Below the pieces are notes generated by a model. The model was not told the origin of the DNA. It saw only the letters and a program-made list of their open reading frames with translations, and did no database searches. The position numbers were made by a program, and so were the translations under genes. This document shows positions 1-7,572 of a stretch of 27,110 nt of DNA, in pieces (position 1 is the stretch's first letter; each line of letters starts with the position of its first letter). Where the stretch lies: the NCBI GenBank assembly GCA_049433545.1, contig JBMTEY010000018.1:1-27110 (forward strand), given 5' to 3'. This stretch comes from Ga0077527 sp049433545. GTDB lineage: Bacteria; Pseudomonadota; Gammaproteobacteria; Burkholderiales; SG8-41.

Positions 1-9
1 GCAAACGCC

Positions 10-38
10 TTCATAATGAGTCACATATTAGGTATATT
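10..38 (+). promoter_or_regulatory. Possible sigma70 promoter of the ABC module
   Basis: A -35-like TTCATA (10-15) and a -10-like TATATT (33-38) are separated by exactly 17 bases, each with good agreement to the consensus (4/6 and 5/6). Transcription would begin near base 45 and leave a leader of about 45 bases before the ATG at 91. The segment is AT-rich in an otherwise GC-rich window. It is a prediction from sequence only, and the window begins too close to show any upstream gene. Confidence 0.4.
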
Positions 39-90
39 TGATGTTTACCACAAGACAACTTGCCGCCGGGCAACAGTCTACCCGCCGTTA

Positions 91-1035
91 ATGATTCCAG
101 ACGACCCTGCATTGACCGTTTGCGCTCGGGGTCTGTCACGCCGGTTCAACAGCCACATTGCCGTCGATGCGCTTGATCTCGACCTCAGGCGCGGCGAAAT
201 ACTCGGCCTGCTCGGGCCCAACGGCGCCGGAAAAACCACCACCATGCAGATGCTGACCGGCAATCTCGCCCCCAGCGCGGGCGAAATCCGCATCTGCTCA
301 TTCGACCTGCTGGAAGTCCCGGCCCGCGCCAAGGCCTGCATCGGTTACCTGCCGGAAACCCCGCCGCTGTACCGGGAATTGAACGTCGGCGAATACCTGC
401 ACCTCGCGGCGCGCCTGCACCGCGTCGCCGGAAACCGCCGCGATGCGGCCGTGGCGCAGGTCATCCGGCGTTGCGGCCTGAAGGAAGTCTCCCGCAAACT
501 GATCGGCTCGCTGTCGAAGGGCTACCAGCAGCGCGTCGGCATCGCCCAGGCCATCGTGCACGAACCCGACATCATCATCCTCGACGAACCGACCGTGGGA
601 CTCGATCCCAACCAGATCCTCGAGATCCGCGCGCTGATCCGCGAACTCGGAGAAAAACACAGCGTCATCCTGTCCACGCACATACTGCAGGAAGTCGAAG
701 CGGTCTGCGACCGCGTGCAGATCATGCACCACGGCAAAATGGTGTTCAGCGACACGGTGGCCGGCCTGCGCGCAACCCACAACGGCCGCTCCGTCAACAT
801 CATCCTGCGCCAGCCGCCGGCGATCGCGGTACTGCGCGACATCGCGGGCATCGAGTCCGTTGACGACGAAGGCGCCGGCCGTTTCCGCATCCGTTTCGCG
901 CCAGGCGCGGATCCGACCGCGACGCTGGTCGGTCGCGCCGGCACCGAAAACTGGGGGTTGCAGCAGCTTGCTCCGGCGCAGACCAGTCTCGAGGAAGTTT
1001 TCGTGCAACTGACCAGGGACGAGGTGGCGCAATGA
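91..1035 (+). CDS. ABC transporter ATP-binding protein, GldA-like
   Basis: This is the ATPase subunit of an ABC export module, 314 residues from the chosen start. It has Walker A (GPNGAGKTT, about residues 42-50), the ABC signature LSKGYQQ (about 141-147), Walker B IIILDEP (about 161-167) and a switch histidine in STHIL. The C-terminal 80-90 residues form the extra domain usual for the CcmA/GldA/NatA type. The ATG at 91 was chosen because homologous proteins begin close to the first beta strand; an upstream in-frame start at 16 would overlap the predicted promoter. No good Shine-Dalgarno precedes 91, so the start is not certain. The stop overlaps the permease start (ATGA), so the two are translationally coupled. 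With the permease and the GldG-like protein it makes a GldAFG-type transporter; the substrate is unknown. Confidence 0.9.
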   Translation: MIPDDPALTVCARGLSRRFNSHIAVDALDLDLRRGEILGLLGPNGAGKTTTMQMLTGNLAPSAGEIRICSFDLLEVPARAKACIGYLPETPPLYRELNVGEYLHLAARLHRVAGNRRDAAVAQVIRRCGLKEVSRKLIGSLSKGYQQRVGIAQAIVHEPDIIILDEPTVGLDPNQILEIRALIRELGEKHSVILSTHILQEVEAVCDRVQIMHHGKMVFSDTVAGLRATHNGRSVNIILRQPPAIAVLRDIAGIESVDDEGAGRFRIRFAPGADPTATLVGRAGTENWGLQQLAPAQTSLEEVFVQLTRDEVAQ

Positions 1036-1802
1036 TCTTCACCATCGCCGGCAAGGAGCTGCGCTCGCTGTTTGCCTCACCCTTGGCATGGCTGGTGCTG
1101 ACGGTAGTGCAGGTCATACTCGGTTACGGGTTCCTGAAACGGCTCGATGATTTCCTGCAGATCCAGTCGCAACTCGCGCGGCTGGCCAGTCCGCCGGGAG
1201 TGACTGAACTGGTGGCCGCGCCGACCTACGCCACGGCGGCCGCCGTGCTGCTGTTTGCGGTACCTTTGCTCGCCATGCGCATGATCGCCGAGGAACGCCG
1301 CAACCAGACCATGACGCTGCTGCTTTCGGCACCGATATCGATGACCGAAATCGTCATCGGCAAATTCGTCGGGCTGACCGCGTTCCTGCTGCTGATAGTG
1401 CTGCAGGTTCTGGTCATGCCATTGATGCTGGCGACCAGCACCGTGCTTGATTTCGGTCTGCTGGGCACCCTGACGCTGGCGTTGCTGCTGCTGGCTGCGG
1501 GTTTTGCCGCGGTGGGCCTTTATGCCTCCAGCCTCACCACGCAGCCGGTGGCGGCTGCGCTGATCGCCTTCGGACTGCTGCTGGCGATGCTGTTCGCGGG
1601 GGAAACCGCCGGCGACACCCTGCGCGCAAGGGGCTGGCCGGTACCCGCCGCACTGGCGCAGGTATTTTCCCCGCTGCGCAATTTTGAACCGCTGGGCAAA
1701 GGCATCATCGACAGCTACGCCATCGCCTGTGCGCTGCTGCTGGCGGCGGGATTCCTGGTTCTCACCGTTCGCCGGCTCGACGGCCAGCGGCTGCGCGGAT
1801 AG
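1032..1802 (+). CDS. ABC transporter permease, GldF-like
   Basis: A 256-residue integral membrane protein with about six hydrophobic segments, including residues near 15-33, 70-85, 110-135, 140-165, 170-190 and 228-246. A cytoplasmic loop with EERRNQTMTLLLSAPIS after the second membrane segment is typical of ABC-2 family permeases (GldF/NosY type). It overlaps the ATPase gene by 4 bases and is followed after 2 bases by the GldG-like gene, so the three form one transcription unit. In Bacteroidetes GldAFG is needed for gliding, but in proteobacteria the same module is found without known gliding machinery, so I do not infer motility. Confidence 0.85.
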   Translation: MIFTIAGKELRSLFASPLAWLVLTVVQVILGYGFLKRLDDFLQIQSQLARLASPPGVTELVAAPTYATAAAVLLFAVPLLAMRMIAEERRNQTMTLLLSAPISMTEIVIGKFVGLTAFLLLIVLQVLVMPLMLATSTVLDFGLLGTLTLALLLLAAGFAAVGLYASSLTTQPVAAALIAFGLLLAMLFAGETAGDTLRARGWPVPAALAQVFSPLRNFEPLGKGIIDSYAIACALLLAAGFLVLTVRRLDGQRLRG

Positions 1803-1804
1803 CC

Positions 1805-3166
1805 ATGCAAGCCACGCCCCGCATGCGCCGCCAGCTTGCCGCCCAAAGCGGCATGTTCCTGCTGCTGCTCGTGCTGCTGGTGGCCTTGCTCGCCTATCTT
1901 GCCCGGGAATACCGCGCCGAGCTCGACGTCACCCGCGGCGCGCGCAACACGCTGTCGTCCGCGACCCTCGGTGCGCTGCGGCAGATGCAGGGACCGGTGA
2001 CCGTCAGCGCCTACGCGGTGCGCCAGGATGCCAGCGGCAACAATGTGCACAAGGCGATTGAGGAAAGGTTGCGTCCCTACCAGCGCACCAAGCCCGACCT
2101 GCAACTGCGGCTGATCGATCCGCGGGAACAGCCCAAACTGGCCGCGGAAGCAGGCTTGCGCGCGCCGAACACACTGGTGATCGAATACCAGCGGCGCAGC
2201 GAGCAGATTCCGCTGGGTGAATTCAACGAGCAGGCACTGGCCAATGCGCTGGTGCGCCTGATGCGCGGCGCCAACAACCTGGTGCTGTGGCTGGACGGGC
2301 ACGGTGAACGCCGCCTCGACGGTTCCGCCAACCATGATCTCGGCAGCTTCGGCCAGCGGCTGCGTGAAAAAGGATTCAGCATCAGCGGCATCAACCTCGG
2401 CCTCGCCCAGGACGTGCCGGCAAACACCGCGGTGCTGGTGATCACCCATCCCCAGGCCGACCTGCAGCCGGCGGAAACGGAAAAACTGCTGCGCTACCTT
2501 GATCGCGGCGGGAACCTGCTGTGGATGATCGACACCGAACCGTTGCGCGGACTGCAGCCGCTGGCCGAAAAACTCGGCCTGGTGCTGACCCCGGGAACCG
2601 TAGTCGACCCGGCGCTGGCCCCGCGCAGCGGTCCGCCGGTGTTCGCGGTCGCCGCCAACTATGCACGCCATGCCGTGGTAGGCACCCTGCAGTACAACAC
2701 CCTGTTCCCCCACGCCCGCCAGATCGGCGCCGACGACAGCGCGGGATGGCGGATAACGCCGCTGATCGACGTCGCCCCCCGCGGCTGGGTCGAAGTCGGC
2801 AAGCTCGGCGCCAAGCCGGTGTTCGACAAATCCCGCGATTTTCCGGGGCCTGTCAATGTCGCCAGCGCATTCGAACGCACCGTCGGCGACCGCGAACAGC
2901 GGGTCATCGTCGTCGGCACCGGTCATTTCCTGTCGAACAGTTTTATCGGCAACGGCGGCAACCTGGTGCTGGGCACCGGCATGCTCAACTGGCTGGCCGG
3001 AGAAGATGCCCTGGTAGCCATCGATCCGCGGCCGGCGCCGGACACCCAGATCGATATCGACGGCGTGCGCCTTTACCTGATCGCTTTCGTCGTACTGTTA
3101 TTGCTGCCGTTCACTTTCGCCGCCACCGGCTTCACCGTCTGGTGGCGTCGGCGCAACGCACGCTGA
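1805..3166 (+). CDS. GldG-like ABC transporter auxiliary protein
   Basis: A 453-residue protein with an N-terminal membrane anchor (about 15-35), a large extracytoplasmic region and a second membrane segment near the C-terminus (about 425-447) followed by WWRRR. The central part matches the layout of the GldG/ABC_transp_aux family: a start resembling DVTRGARNTLS, a stretch on sugar-like or peptide-like binding fold with LWLDGHGERRLDG, and VLVITHPQADLQPAETEKL. The ATG lies 2 bases after the permease stop. The family has no enzymatic activity that I can name; it is thought to act with the ABC permease. Assignment rests on the overall pattern and on the neighbouring GldA- and GldF-like genes. 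Confidence 0.8.
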   Translation: MQATPRMRRQLAAQSGMFLLLLVLLVALLAYLAREYRAELDVTRGARNTLSSATLGALRQMQGPVTVSAYAVRQDASGNNVHKAIEERLRPYQRTKPDLQLRLIDPREQPKLAAEAGLRAPNTLVIEYQRRSEQIPLGEFNEQALANALVRLMRGANNLVLWLDGHGERRLDGSANHDLGSFGQRLREKGFSISGINLGLAQDVPANTAVLVITHPQADLQPAETEKLLRYLDRGGNLLWMIDTEPLRGLQPLAEKLGLVLTPGTVVDPALAPRSGPPVFAVAANYARHAVVGTLQYNTLFPHARQIGADDSAGWRITPLIDVAPRGWVEVGKLGAKPVFDKSRDFPGPVNVASAFERTVGDREQRVIVVGTGHFLSNSFIGNGGNLVLGTGMLNWLAGEDALVAIDPRPAPDTQIDIDGVRLYLIAFVVLLLLPFTFAATGFTVWWRRRNAR

Positions 3167-3177
3167 CTGCAGGATCC

Positions 3178-4032
3178 ATGAACCGCGGCTGGCTGGTCAA
3201 TCTCGGCATGCTCGGCGCAGTCGCGCTGCTGGTGTGGGCGGCGATGCGCACGCCGTCCGGCGACGAAACCGCAAACCCGCCGCTCTCCGCCGTCAAACCC
3301 GCGGAAGTCAGGCATGTCGTGCTGTCGCGGCCAGGCCAGCCTGCGCTGGAACTACAGCGGCAGGGCGAGCGCTGGATGATCATCGCGCCGTTGCGCGCGC
3401 GTGCCGACGAATTCCAGGTGCAACGCATGCTGACCGTGCTCGAGGCGAAGCCCGCCGCGCGCTTTCCGGCAAACGATCTCGATCGCTTCGACCTGCGGCT
3501 GCCCGTGGCGTTGCTGACCATCGATGGTACCGAATATGCGTTCGGCGCCATCAACACGGTCACCCGAGAACAGTACGTGAGGCGCGGCGATACCGTGTAC
3601 GCCGTGTCCCTGCGCCACGGCGCGGCGCTGCCCGCAAACCCGGTGGCGCTGGTGCGCCGCGTGCTGCTCAACGAGAACGAAATTCCAGCAGCCATCCTGC
3701 TGCCGGAATTCAGCGTGCGCCAGTCGGACAAACGCTGGGTGCTTGCGCCGCCTTCCGCGCAAGCCGGTGCCGACGAACTGCAGGCCTTCGTGGATCGCTG
3801 GCGCCAGGCCTCCGCCGCGCGCGCCGAGCCGCATGACGGCAGGCCGTCGCTCGCCGACGTGCGCATCGAACTGCGTGCGGGTGCGCCGCTGGTCTTCTCG
3901 GTAGTGCAGCGCGAACCGAATCTGGTGCTATGGCGCCAGGACAACGACCTGCAGTACACCTTTCTTGCCGGCGCCGCCCAGGCGCTGCTGGCGTATCCGG
4001 GATCTACGGCGCCAGCCAATAATATTAAATAA
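3178..4032 (+). CDS. DUF4340 domain-containing protein
   Basis: A 284-residue protein beginning with MNRGWLVNLGMLG and one N-terminal membrane segment (about 5-22), then a soluble, beta-rich region predicted outside the cytoplasm. Segments such as LELQRQGERWMIIAPL and ADEFQVQRMLTVLEAKPAARF match the repeat-like pattern of DUF4340, which commonly follows GldG-like genes. The ATG at 3178 is 11 bases after the GldG-like stop; the reading frame is open further upstream but that part overlaps the GldG-like gene and has no membrane anchor. Its function is unknown. Location suggests a fourth component of the ABC module, perhaps an envelope partner. Confidence 0.75.
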   Translation: MNRGWLVNLGMLGAVALLVWAAMRTPSGDETANPPLSAVKPAEVRHVVLSRPGQPALELQRQGERWMIIAPLRARADEFQVQRMLTVLEAKPAARFPANDLDRFDLRLPVALLTIDGTEYAFGAINTVTREQYVRRGDTVYAVSLRHGAALPANPVALVRRVLLNENEIPAAILLPEFSVRQSDKRWVLAPPSAQAGADELQAFVDRWRQASAARAEPHDGRPSLADVRIELRAGAPLVFSVVQREPNLVLWRQDNDLQYTFLAGAAQALLAYPGSTAPANNIK

Positions 4033-4044
4033 AACAATAACTTA
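4021..4044 (-). repeat. AT-rich intergenic motif, copy 1 (degenerate)
   Basis: Read on the minus strand this 24-base segment begins TAAGTTATTGTTTTATTTAA and resembles the copy in front of ctaA (TAACTATTTGTTTTTATTAA). It covers the DUF4340 stop codon and the short gap before mutM. Unlike the other three copies it lies on the strand opposite to the downstream gene and it has one shift in the T-run. It could be a chance AT-rich match. Confidence 0.35.
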
Positions 4045-4048
4045 CATT

Positions 4049-4882
4049 ATGCCGGAATTGCCGGAAGTCGAAACCACCCGTCGCGGACTGGCGCCGGCTG
4101 TGGAACAGCGCCGAATCGTGCGCGCCGTGGTGCGCCATCGCGGCCTGCGCCAGCCGGTACCGCGCGGCCTGGAGCGACGGCTCGCCGGCGCGCGCGTCCG
4201 CAGGCTGTCGCGCCGCGGCAAGTACCTGCTGTTCGACTGCGAACAGGCGGACCGCCAGACCGGTACTCTGCTGGTGCACCTCGGCATGTCGGGACGGCTG
4301 TGGCTGGTCGATGAGGCTGCGTCACCTGAAAAACACGACCATTTCGACCTGGTCATCGACAACGGGCGCGTGATCCGCCTGCGCGACCCGCGTCGTTTCG
4401 GACTTGTGCTGTGGCACCAAGGAGACCCGTTCGCCCATCCGCTGCTCGCCTCGATCGGACCGGAACCGCTGACCCGCAATTTCGACGGGGCCGTGCTTCA
4501 TCGCGAAATACGGTCACGCAGCGCGGCAATCAAGCTGGTGATCATGGACAGCCATGTCGTCGCCGGTGTCGGTAACATCTACGCCAACGAAGCGCTGTTC
4601 CGTGCCGGCATCGATCCGCGGACGCCCGCGAAGCGTATCAGCCGCGCGCGCTGCGACACATTGGCACAGGAAATCAAGATGGTGCTTGGGGAAGCGATCG
4701 ATGCCGGCGGCAGTTCCCTGCGCGACTATGTCGGCAGCGACGGCCTGGCCGGACATTTTCAGAACCGGTTTTTTGTCTACGGCCGTGCCGGAGAGTCCTG
4801 CATGCGCTGCGCCGCCGCCATCAGGGAAATCCGCCAGGGGCAGCGCGCCACCTGCTACTGTCCGGCATGTCAGAAACGCTGA
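4049..4882 (+). CDS. mutM: Formamidopyrimidine-DNA glycosylase (Fpg/MutM)
   Basis: Bifunctional DNA repair glycosylase/AP lyase that removes 8-oxoguanine and formamidopyrimidines. The 277-residue protein starts with the diagnostic MPELPEVETTRRGL, giving the catalytic N-terminal proline (Pro2) and Glu3. Lys58 in RRGKYLLF is the conserved DNA-contacting lysine. The helix-two-turn-helix region holds VVAGVGNIYANEALF, and the C-terminal zinc finger is complete (Cys251, Cys254, Cys271, Cys274; C-x2-C-x16-C-x2-C). The ATG at 4049 is fixed by the PELPE motif; an upstream extension is excluded because Pro2 must be the terminus after Met removal. The gene is 16 bases after the DUF4340 gene and ends 4 bases from the convergent ferredoxin gene. 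Confidence 0.97.
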   Translation: MPELPEVETTRRGLAPAVEQRRIVRAVVRHRGLRQPVPRGLERRLAGARVRRLSRRGKYLLFDCEQADRQTGTLLVHLGMSGRLWLVDEAASPEKHDHFDLVIDNGRVIRLRDPRRFGLVLWHQGDPFAHPLLASIGPEPLTRNFDGAVLHREIRSRSAAIKLVIMDSHVVAGVGNIYANEALFRAGIDPRTPAKRISRARCDTLAQEIKMVLGEAIDAGGSSLRDYVGSDGLAGHFQNRFFVYGRAGESCMRCAAAIREIRQGQRATCYCPACQKR

Positions 4883-4886
4883 CGGG

Positions 4887-5144
4887 TCAGGCGACTTTTT
4901 GCGTGGTCAGCCTGAGGTACTTCTGCTGCAGTTCTTCCCGGGTTTCGCTGTGTTGCGGATCCAGCGGTATGCAGTCGACCGGACAGACCTTCTGGCACTG
5001 CGGCTCGTCGAAGTGGCCGATGCATTCCGTGCATTTGCCGGGATCGATGACGTAGATTTCCTCGCCCGCCGAAATTGCATCGTTCGGGCATTCCGGTTCG
5101 CAGACGTCGCAGTTGATGCACTCGTCGGTGATCATCAACGCCAT
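4887..5144 (-). CDS. 2[4Fe-4S] ferredoxin, YfhL-like
   Basis: An 85-residue ferredoxin with two cluster motifs: C9-x2-C12-x2-C15-x3-C19-P, and C38-x2-C41-x8-C50-x3-C54-P. The 8-residue insertion in the second motif and the acidic C-terminal tail are typical of the YfhL/Allochromatium vinosum type with very low potential clusters. It is the last gene of the minus-strand unit, 28 bases after coaD, a neighbour arrangement common in betaproteobacteria. The electron partner cannot be told from the sequence. Its end is only 4 bases from the end of mutM, with no visible terminator between the two converging genes. Confidence 0.93.
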   Translation of the reverse strand: MALMITDECINCDVCEPECPNDAISAGEEIYVIDPGKCTECIGHFDEPQCQKVCPVDCIPLDPQHSETREELQQKYLRLTTQKVA

Positions 5145-5172
5145 AACTGGCCCCGCATCGATTGCGGCAGGA

Positions 5173-5667
5173 TCATTTGCCCCCGAGCTCCTTGATCTTG
5201 GATTTCAGGCGCCGCGCGATCGGCTGCGAGACGAATTTCGAAACATCGCCGCCCAGCACTGAGATCTCGCGCACCAGCGTCGCCGACAGGAACATGTGTT
5301 CCTCTCCAGGGGTCATAAACACGGTTTCCACCTCGGGATACATCTTGCGGTTCATGCCGGCAAGCTGGAATTCATAATCGAAATCGGACACCGCACGTAC
5401 GCCCCGCAGCACAACGCCGGCCTTGTGTTCGCGCACGAAATTCATCAGCAGTCCGGAAAATCCGGTCACCGACACGTTCTTGACGTCGCCCAGCGCGTCG
5501 CGAGCCATGTCGATGCGCTCGGCCAGCGTGAACATCGGGTGCTTGGTGCGGCTGTCGGCCACCGCCAGCACGACGTGGTCAAACAGGCGCGCCGCGCGCC
5601 GCACCAGATCCTCGTGCCCCAGCGTGATCGGATCAAACGTTCCCGGATACACCGCCTTGTTTTTCAT
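5173..5667 (-). CDS. coaD: Phosphopantetheine adenylyltransferase
   Basis: Catalyses the penultimate step of coenzyme A synthesis, joining 4'-phosphopantetheine and ATP to dephospho-CoA and pyrophosphate. The 164-residue length is typical. The nucleotidyltransferase motif TFDPITLGH is at residues 10-18, with the ATP-contacting His18. The C-terminal SATLVREI segment corresponds to the conserved ISSTxVRE motif. The gene start lies 35 bases inside the end of rsmD, so the two are translationally coupled. This rsmD-coaD pair is widely conserved in bacteria. Confidence 0.96.
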   Translation of the reverse strand: MKNKAVYPGTFDPITLGHEDLVRRAARLFDHVVLAVADSRTKHPMFTLAERIDMARDALGDVKNVSVTGFSGLLMNFVREHKAGVVLRGVRAVSDFDYEFQLAGMNRKMYPEVETVFMTPGEEHMFLSATLVREISVLGGDVSKFVSQPIARRLKSKIKELGGK

Positions 5668-6208
5668 GTTCGGTCCGTTTCAACAGTTGATGGCTGACTT
5701 GCCCGGCGCGCCCGCGCTTGACCGTTTCCCAACCCGCCAGGGCTTCCAGCGGCCGCGCACGTTCACAGTAAACCAGTCCGCCGGCCGTCAGGCAATCCGG
5801 CAAAAGCGACAGCAACCTTACCCAGCAATCATCGGCGAACGGCGGATCAAGGAACACCACGTCAAAGCGAGCGCCTTGATTTTTCAGGAATTCTAACGCA
5901 TCGGCACGCACCACTTCCACAGCAGCGGCGCCCAGCACGGCTGCATTCTCCTGCAAGGCGCGCGCCGCCAGCGGATCGCGTTCCACCATCACCACGCGGC
6001 GCGCACCGCGCGACGCTGCTTCGAAACCGAGTGCGCCGCTGCCGGCATACAGGTCCAGGCAGTCCTTGCCGCCGAGATCCTGTCCCAGCCAGTTGAACAG
6101 GGTTTCGCGCACACGATCCGGCGTCGGCCGCAGGCCGGGACGATCTGGAAAACGGATGCGACGGCTGCGCCAGGCGCCGCCGATGATCCGCACCGCACCC
6201 CCTTTCAT
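5633..6208 (-). CDS. rsmD: 16S rRNA (guanine966-N2)-methyltransferase
   Basis: SAM-dependent methyltransferase that modifies G966 of 16S rRNA in the 30S subunit. In 191 residues it shows the N-terminal RIIGGAWRSRRI, the conserved RPTPDRVRETLFNWL (about 27-41), the SAM-binding motif LDLYAGSGALGFEAASRGA (about 51-69) and the catalytic DPPF (121-124). The ATG at 6206-6208 is preceded by no clear ribosome site, while a GTG five codons later has GGGGGT in front of it, so either start may be used. It lies 11 bases after the M16-like gene and overlaps coaD by 35 bases. Confidence 0.95.
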   Translation of the reverse strand: MKGGAVRIIGGAWRSRRIRFPDRPGLRPTPDRVRETLFNWLGQDLGGKDCLDLYAGSGALGFEAASRGARRVVMVERDPLAARALQENAAVLGAAAVEVVRADALEFLKNQGARFDVVFLDPPFADDCWVRLLSLLPDCLTAGGLVYCERARPLEALAGWETVKRGRAGQVSHQLLKRTEHEKQGGVSGNV

Positions 6209-6219
6209 GGCCGTGCCGG

Positions 6220-7572
6220 TTATCGCGCGACCTGCACGGTATCGGTCCGGTCCTTGTCCGCGCCGACCACCACGGTGACCAGCCGGTCCGGATCGACGCG
6301 CCGGGCAAAGGCGGACCTGATGTCCTCGAGGGTGACCCGCTCGACATTGCCGACAAAATCCTCCAGGTAACTGAGCGGCAGGTTGTAGAACCCGATGAAA
6401 CCCAGGTACTCGTGGATTTTGCGGTTGCTGTCGATACGCATCGGAAAACCGCCGCTGATGTTCTGCTTCGCCGACTGCAGCTCGGCTGCCGTCGGTCCCT
6501 TGTCAACAAAGTCACGCAACGTCCTGCGCACCACCTCCAGCGCGGCATCTGCCTGGTCGCGCCGGGTCTGCATGCCGATGATGAAGGGGCCGCGCGCGCG
6601 CAACGGCGAGAAATAACTGTACGCCGAGTAGGCAAGGCCGCGTTTCTGCCGCACCTCTTCGTTGATGCGCGACACGAAACCGCCGCCGCCGAGGATGTGG
6701 TTGCCGACCAGGATCGCAAAATAGTCGGGATCGTCGCGGCGGATGCCGGGCGCGCCGATCAGGATATGGCTTTGCGTGGCCGGGTGGGCAACCACGCGGG
6801 TGATTCCGTCCTGCAGCGGCGGCACCGACGGCGGCGGCGGAACCTTGCCGTCCGCGCGCGGCAGGCCGCGCGTCAACTGCTCGGCGATGGCTTCGGCCTC
6901 GGCCCGCGTCACATCGCCCATGATCGCAACGACGGCCTGGTCAGCCAGGTAATGGCTGCGATAGAAATCCAGCAGGTCGTCCCGCCGCAGCCGGCTGACC
7001 GAATCGACTTCGCCGCTCGTCCGCAAGGCATACGGATGGTCGCGATAGACCAGCCGGTAGAACATCCTCGAGGCCTGGGTATCCGGTTTCAGGTCACCTT
7101 CCTTCAGTACACCGAGCAGCCGCACCTTTTCCCGCTCCAGCACGGCCTCGGGAAACTCCGGTGCGCTCAGGATCCGCGTCATCACGTCCAGCGCCTGCGT
7201 GCGGCGCGGCACATCGGAGAGGGTGCGCAGGGAAAATCCCGCGCGATCGGTCTCGAAGCGGCCGCCGAGTGCGGCGCCGACGTCGGCCAGCCGGCGTGCG
7301 ATTTCATCTTCGTCCAGTCCACCGGCACCGAGTCGCAGCAGGCCGTTGGTCATCCCCGCGGTTCCGGAACGCGCCCTGCTGTCGTACACCGAACCGGCGG
7401 GGAAATCGACGGAAACGTCCAGTATCGGCAACCCGCGGCTGGCGACAAACAAAACCTTCGCCCCCGAAGAAGTCTGCCAGTATTCGATCGGCAATATCGC
7501 GTGCGCCAGTTGCGCCGCAGCCAGCAGCAGCAAGGCAACGCCGGTCCGCACCATCGGGACATTAACGGCCAT
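6220..7572 (-). CDS. M16-family peptidase-like protein, non-catalytic partner
   Basis: A 450-residue protein with an N-terminal signal peptide (hydrophobic stretch about 8-22, cleavage likely after AHA) and the two-lobed M16 (insulinase/pitrilysin) layout. The zinc-binding HxxEH motif is absent: the corresponding segment reads GTAGMTNGLLRLGAGG. It keeps the C-lobe segment with RQKRGLAYSAYSYF, which corresponds to the R/Y pair used by the partner subunit in heterodimeric M16B peptidases. The start at 7572 was chosen for the signal peptide and a GGGAG ribosome site 8 bases upstream; a longer frame reaches 7632 but adds a Cys/Arg-rich stretch before the signal. It overlaps the catalytic partner by 11 bases. 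Predicted to act in the periplasm. Confidence 0.9.
   Translation of the reverse strand: MAVNVPMVRTGVALLLLAAAQLAHAILPIEYWQTSSGAKVLFVASRGLPILDVSVDFPAGSVYDSRARSGTAGMTNGLLRLGAGGLDEDEIARRLADVGAALGGRFETDRAGFSLRTLSDVPRRTQALDVMTRILSAPEFPEAVLEREKVRLLGVLKEGDLKPDTQASRMFYRLVYRDHPYALRTSGEVDSVSRLRRDDLLDFYRSHYLADQAVVAIMGDVTRAEAEAIAEQLTRGLPRADGKVPPPPSVPPLQDGITRVVAHPATQSHILIGAPGIRRDDPDYFAILVGNHILGGGGFVSRINEEVRQKRGLAYSAYSYFSPLRARGPFIIGMQTRRDQADAALEVVRRTLRDFVDKGPTAAELQSAKQNISGGFPMRIDSNRKIHEYLGFIGFYNLPLSYLEDFVGNVERVTLEDIRSAFARRVDPDRLVTVVVGADKDRTDTVQVAR

Noticed and set aside
2521..3177. Upstream extension of the DUF4340 gene
   Set aside because: It overlaps the GldG-like gene, has Arg/Gly-rich composition, and would put the membrane anchor in mid-protein.
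4860..4890. Terminator between the convergent mutM and ferredoxin genes
   Set aside because: The gap is only 4 bases and I see no hairpin with a T-run near it.
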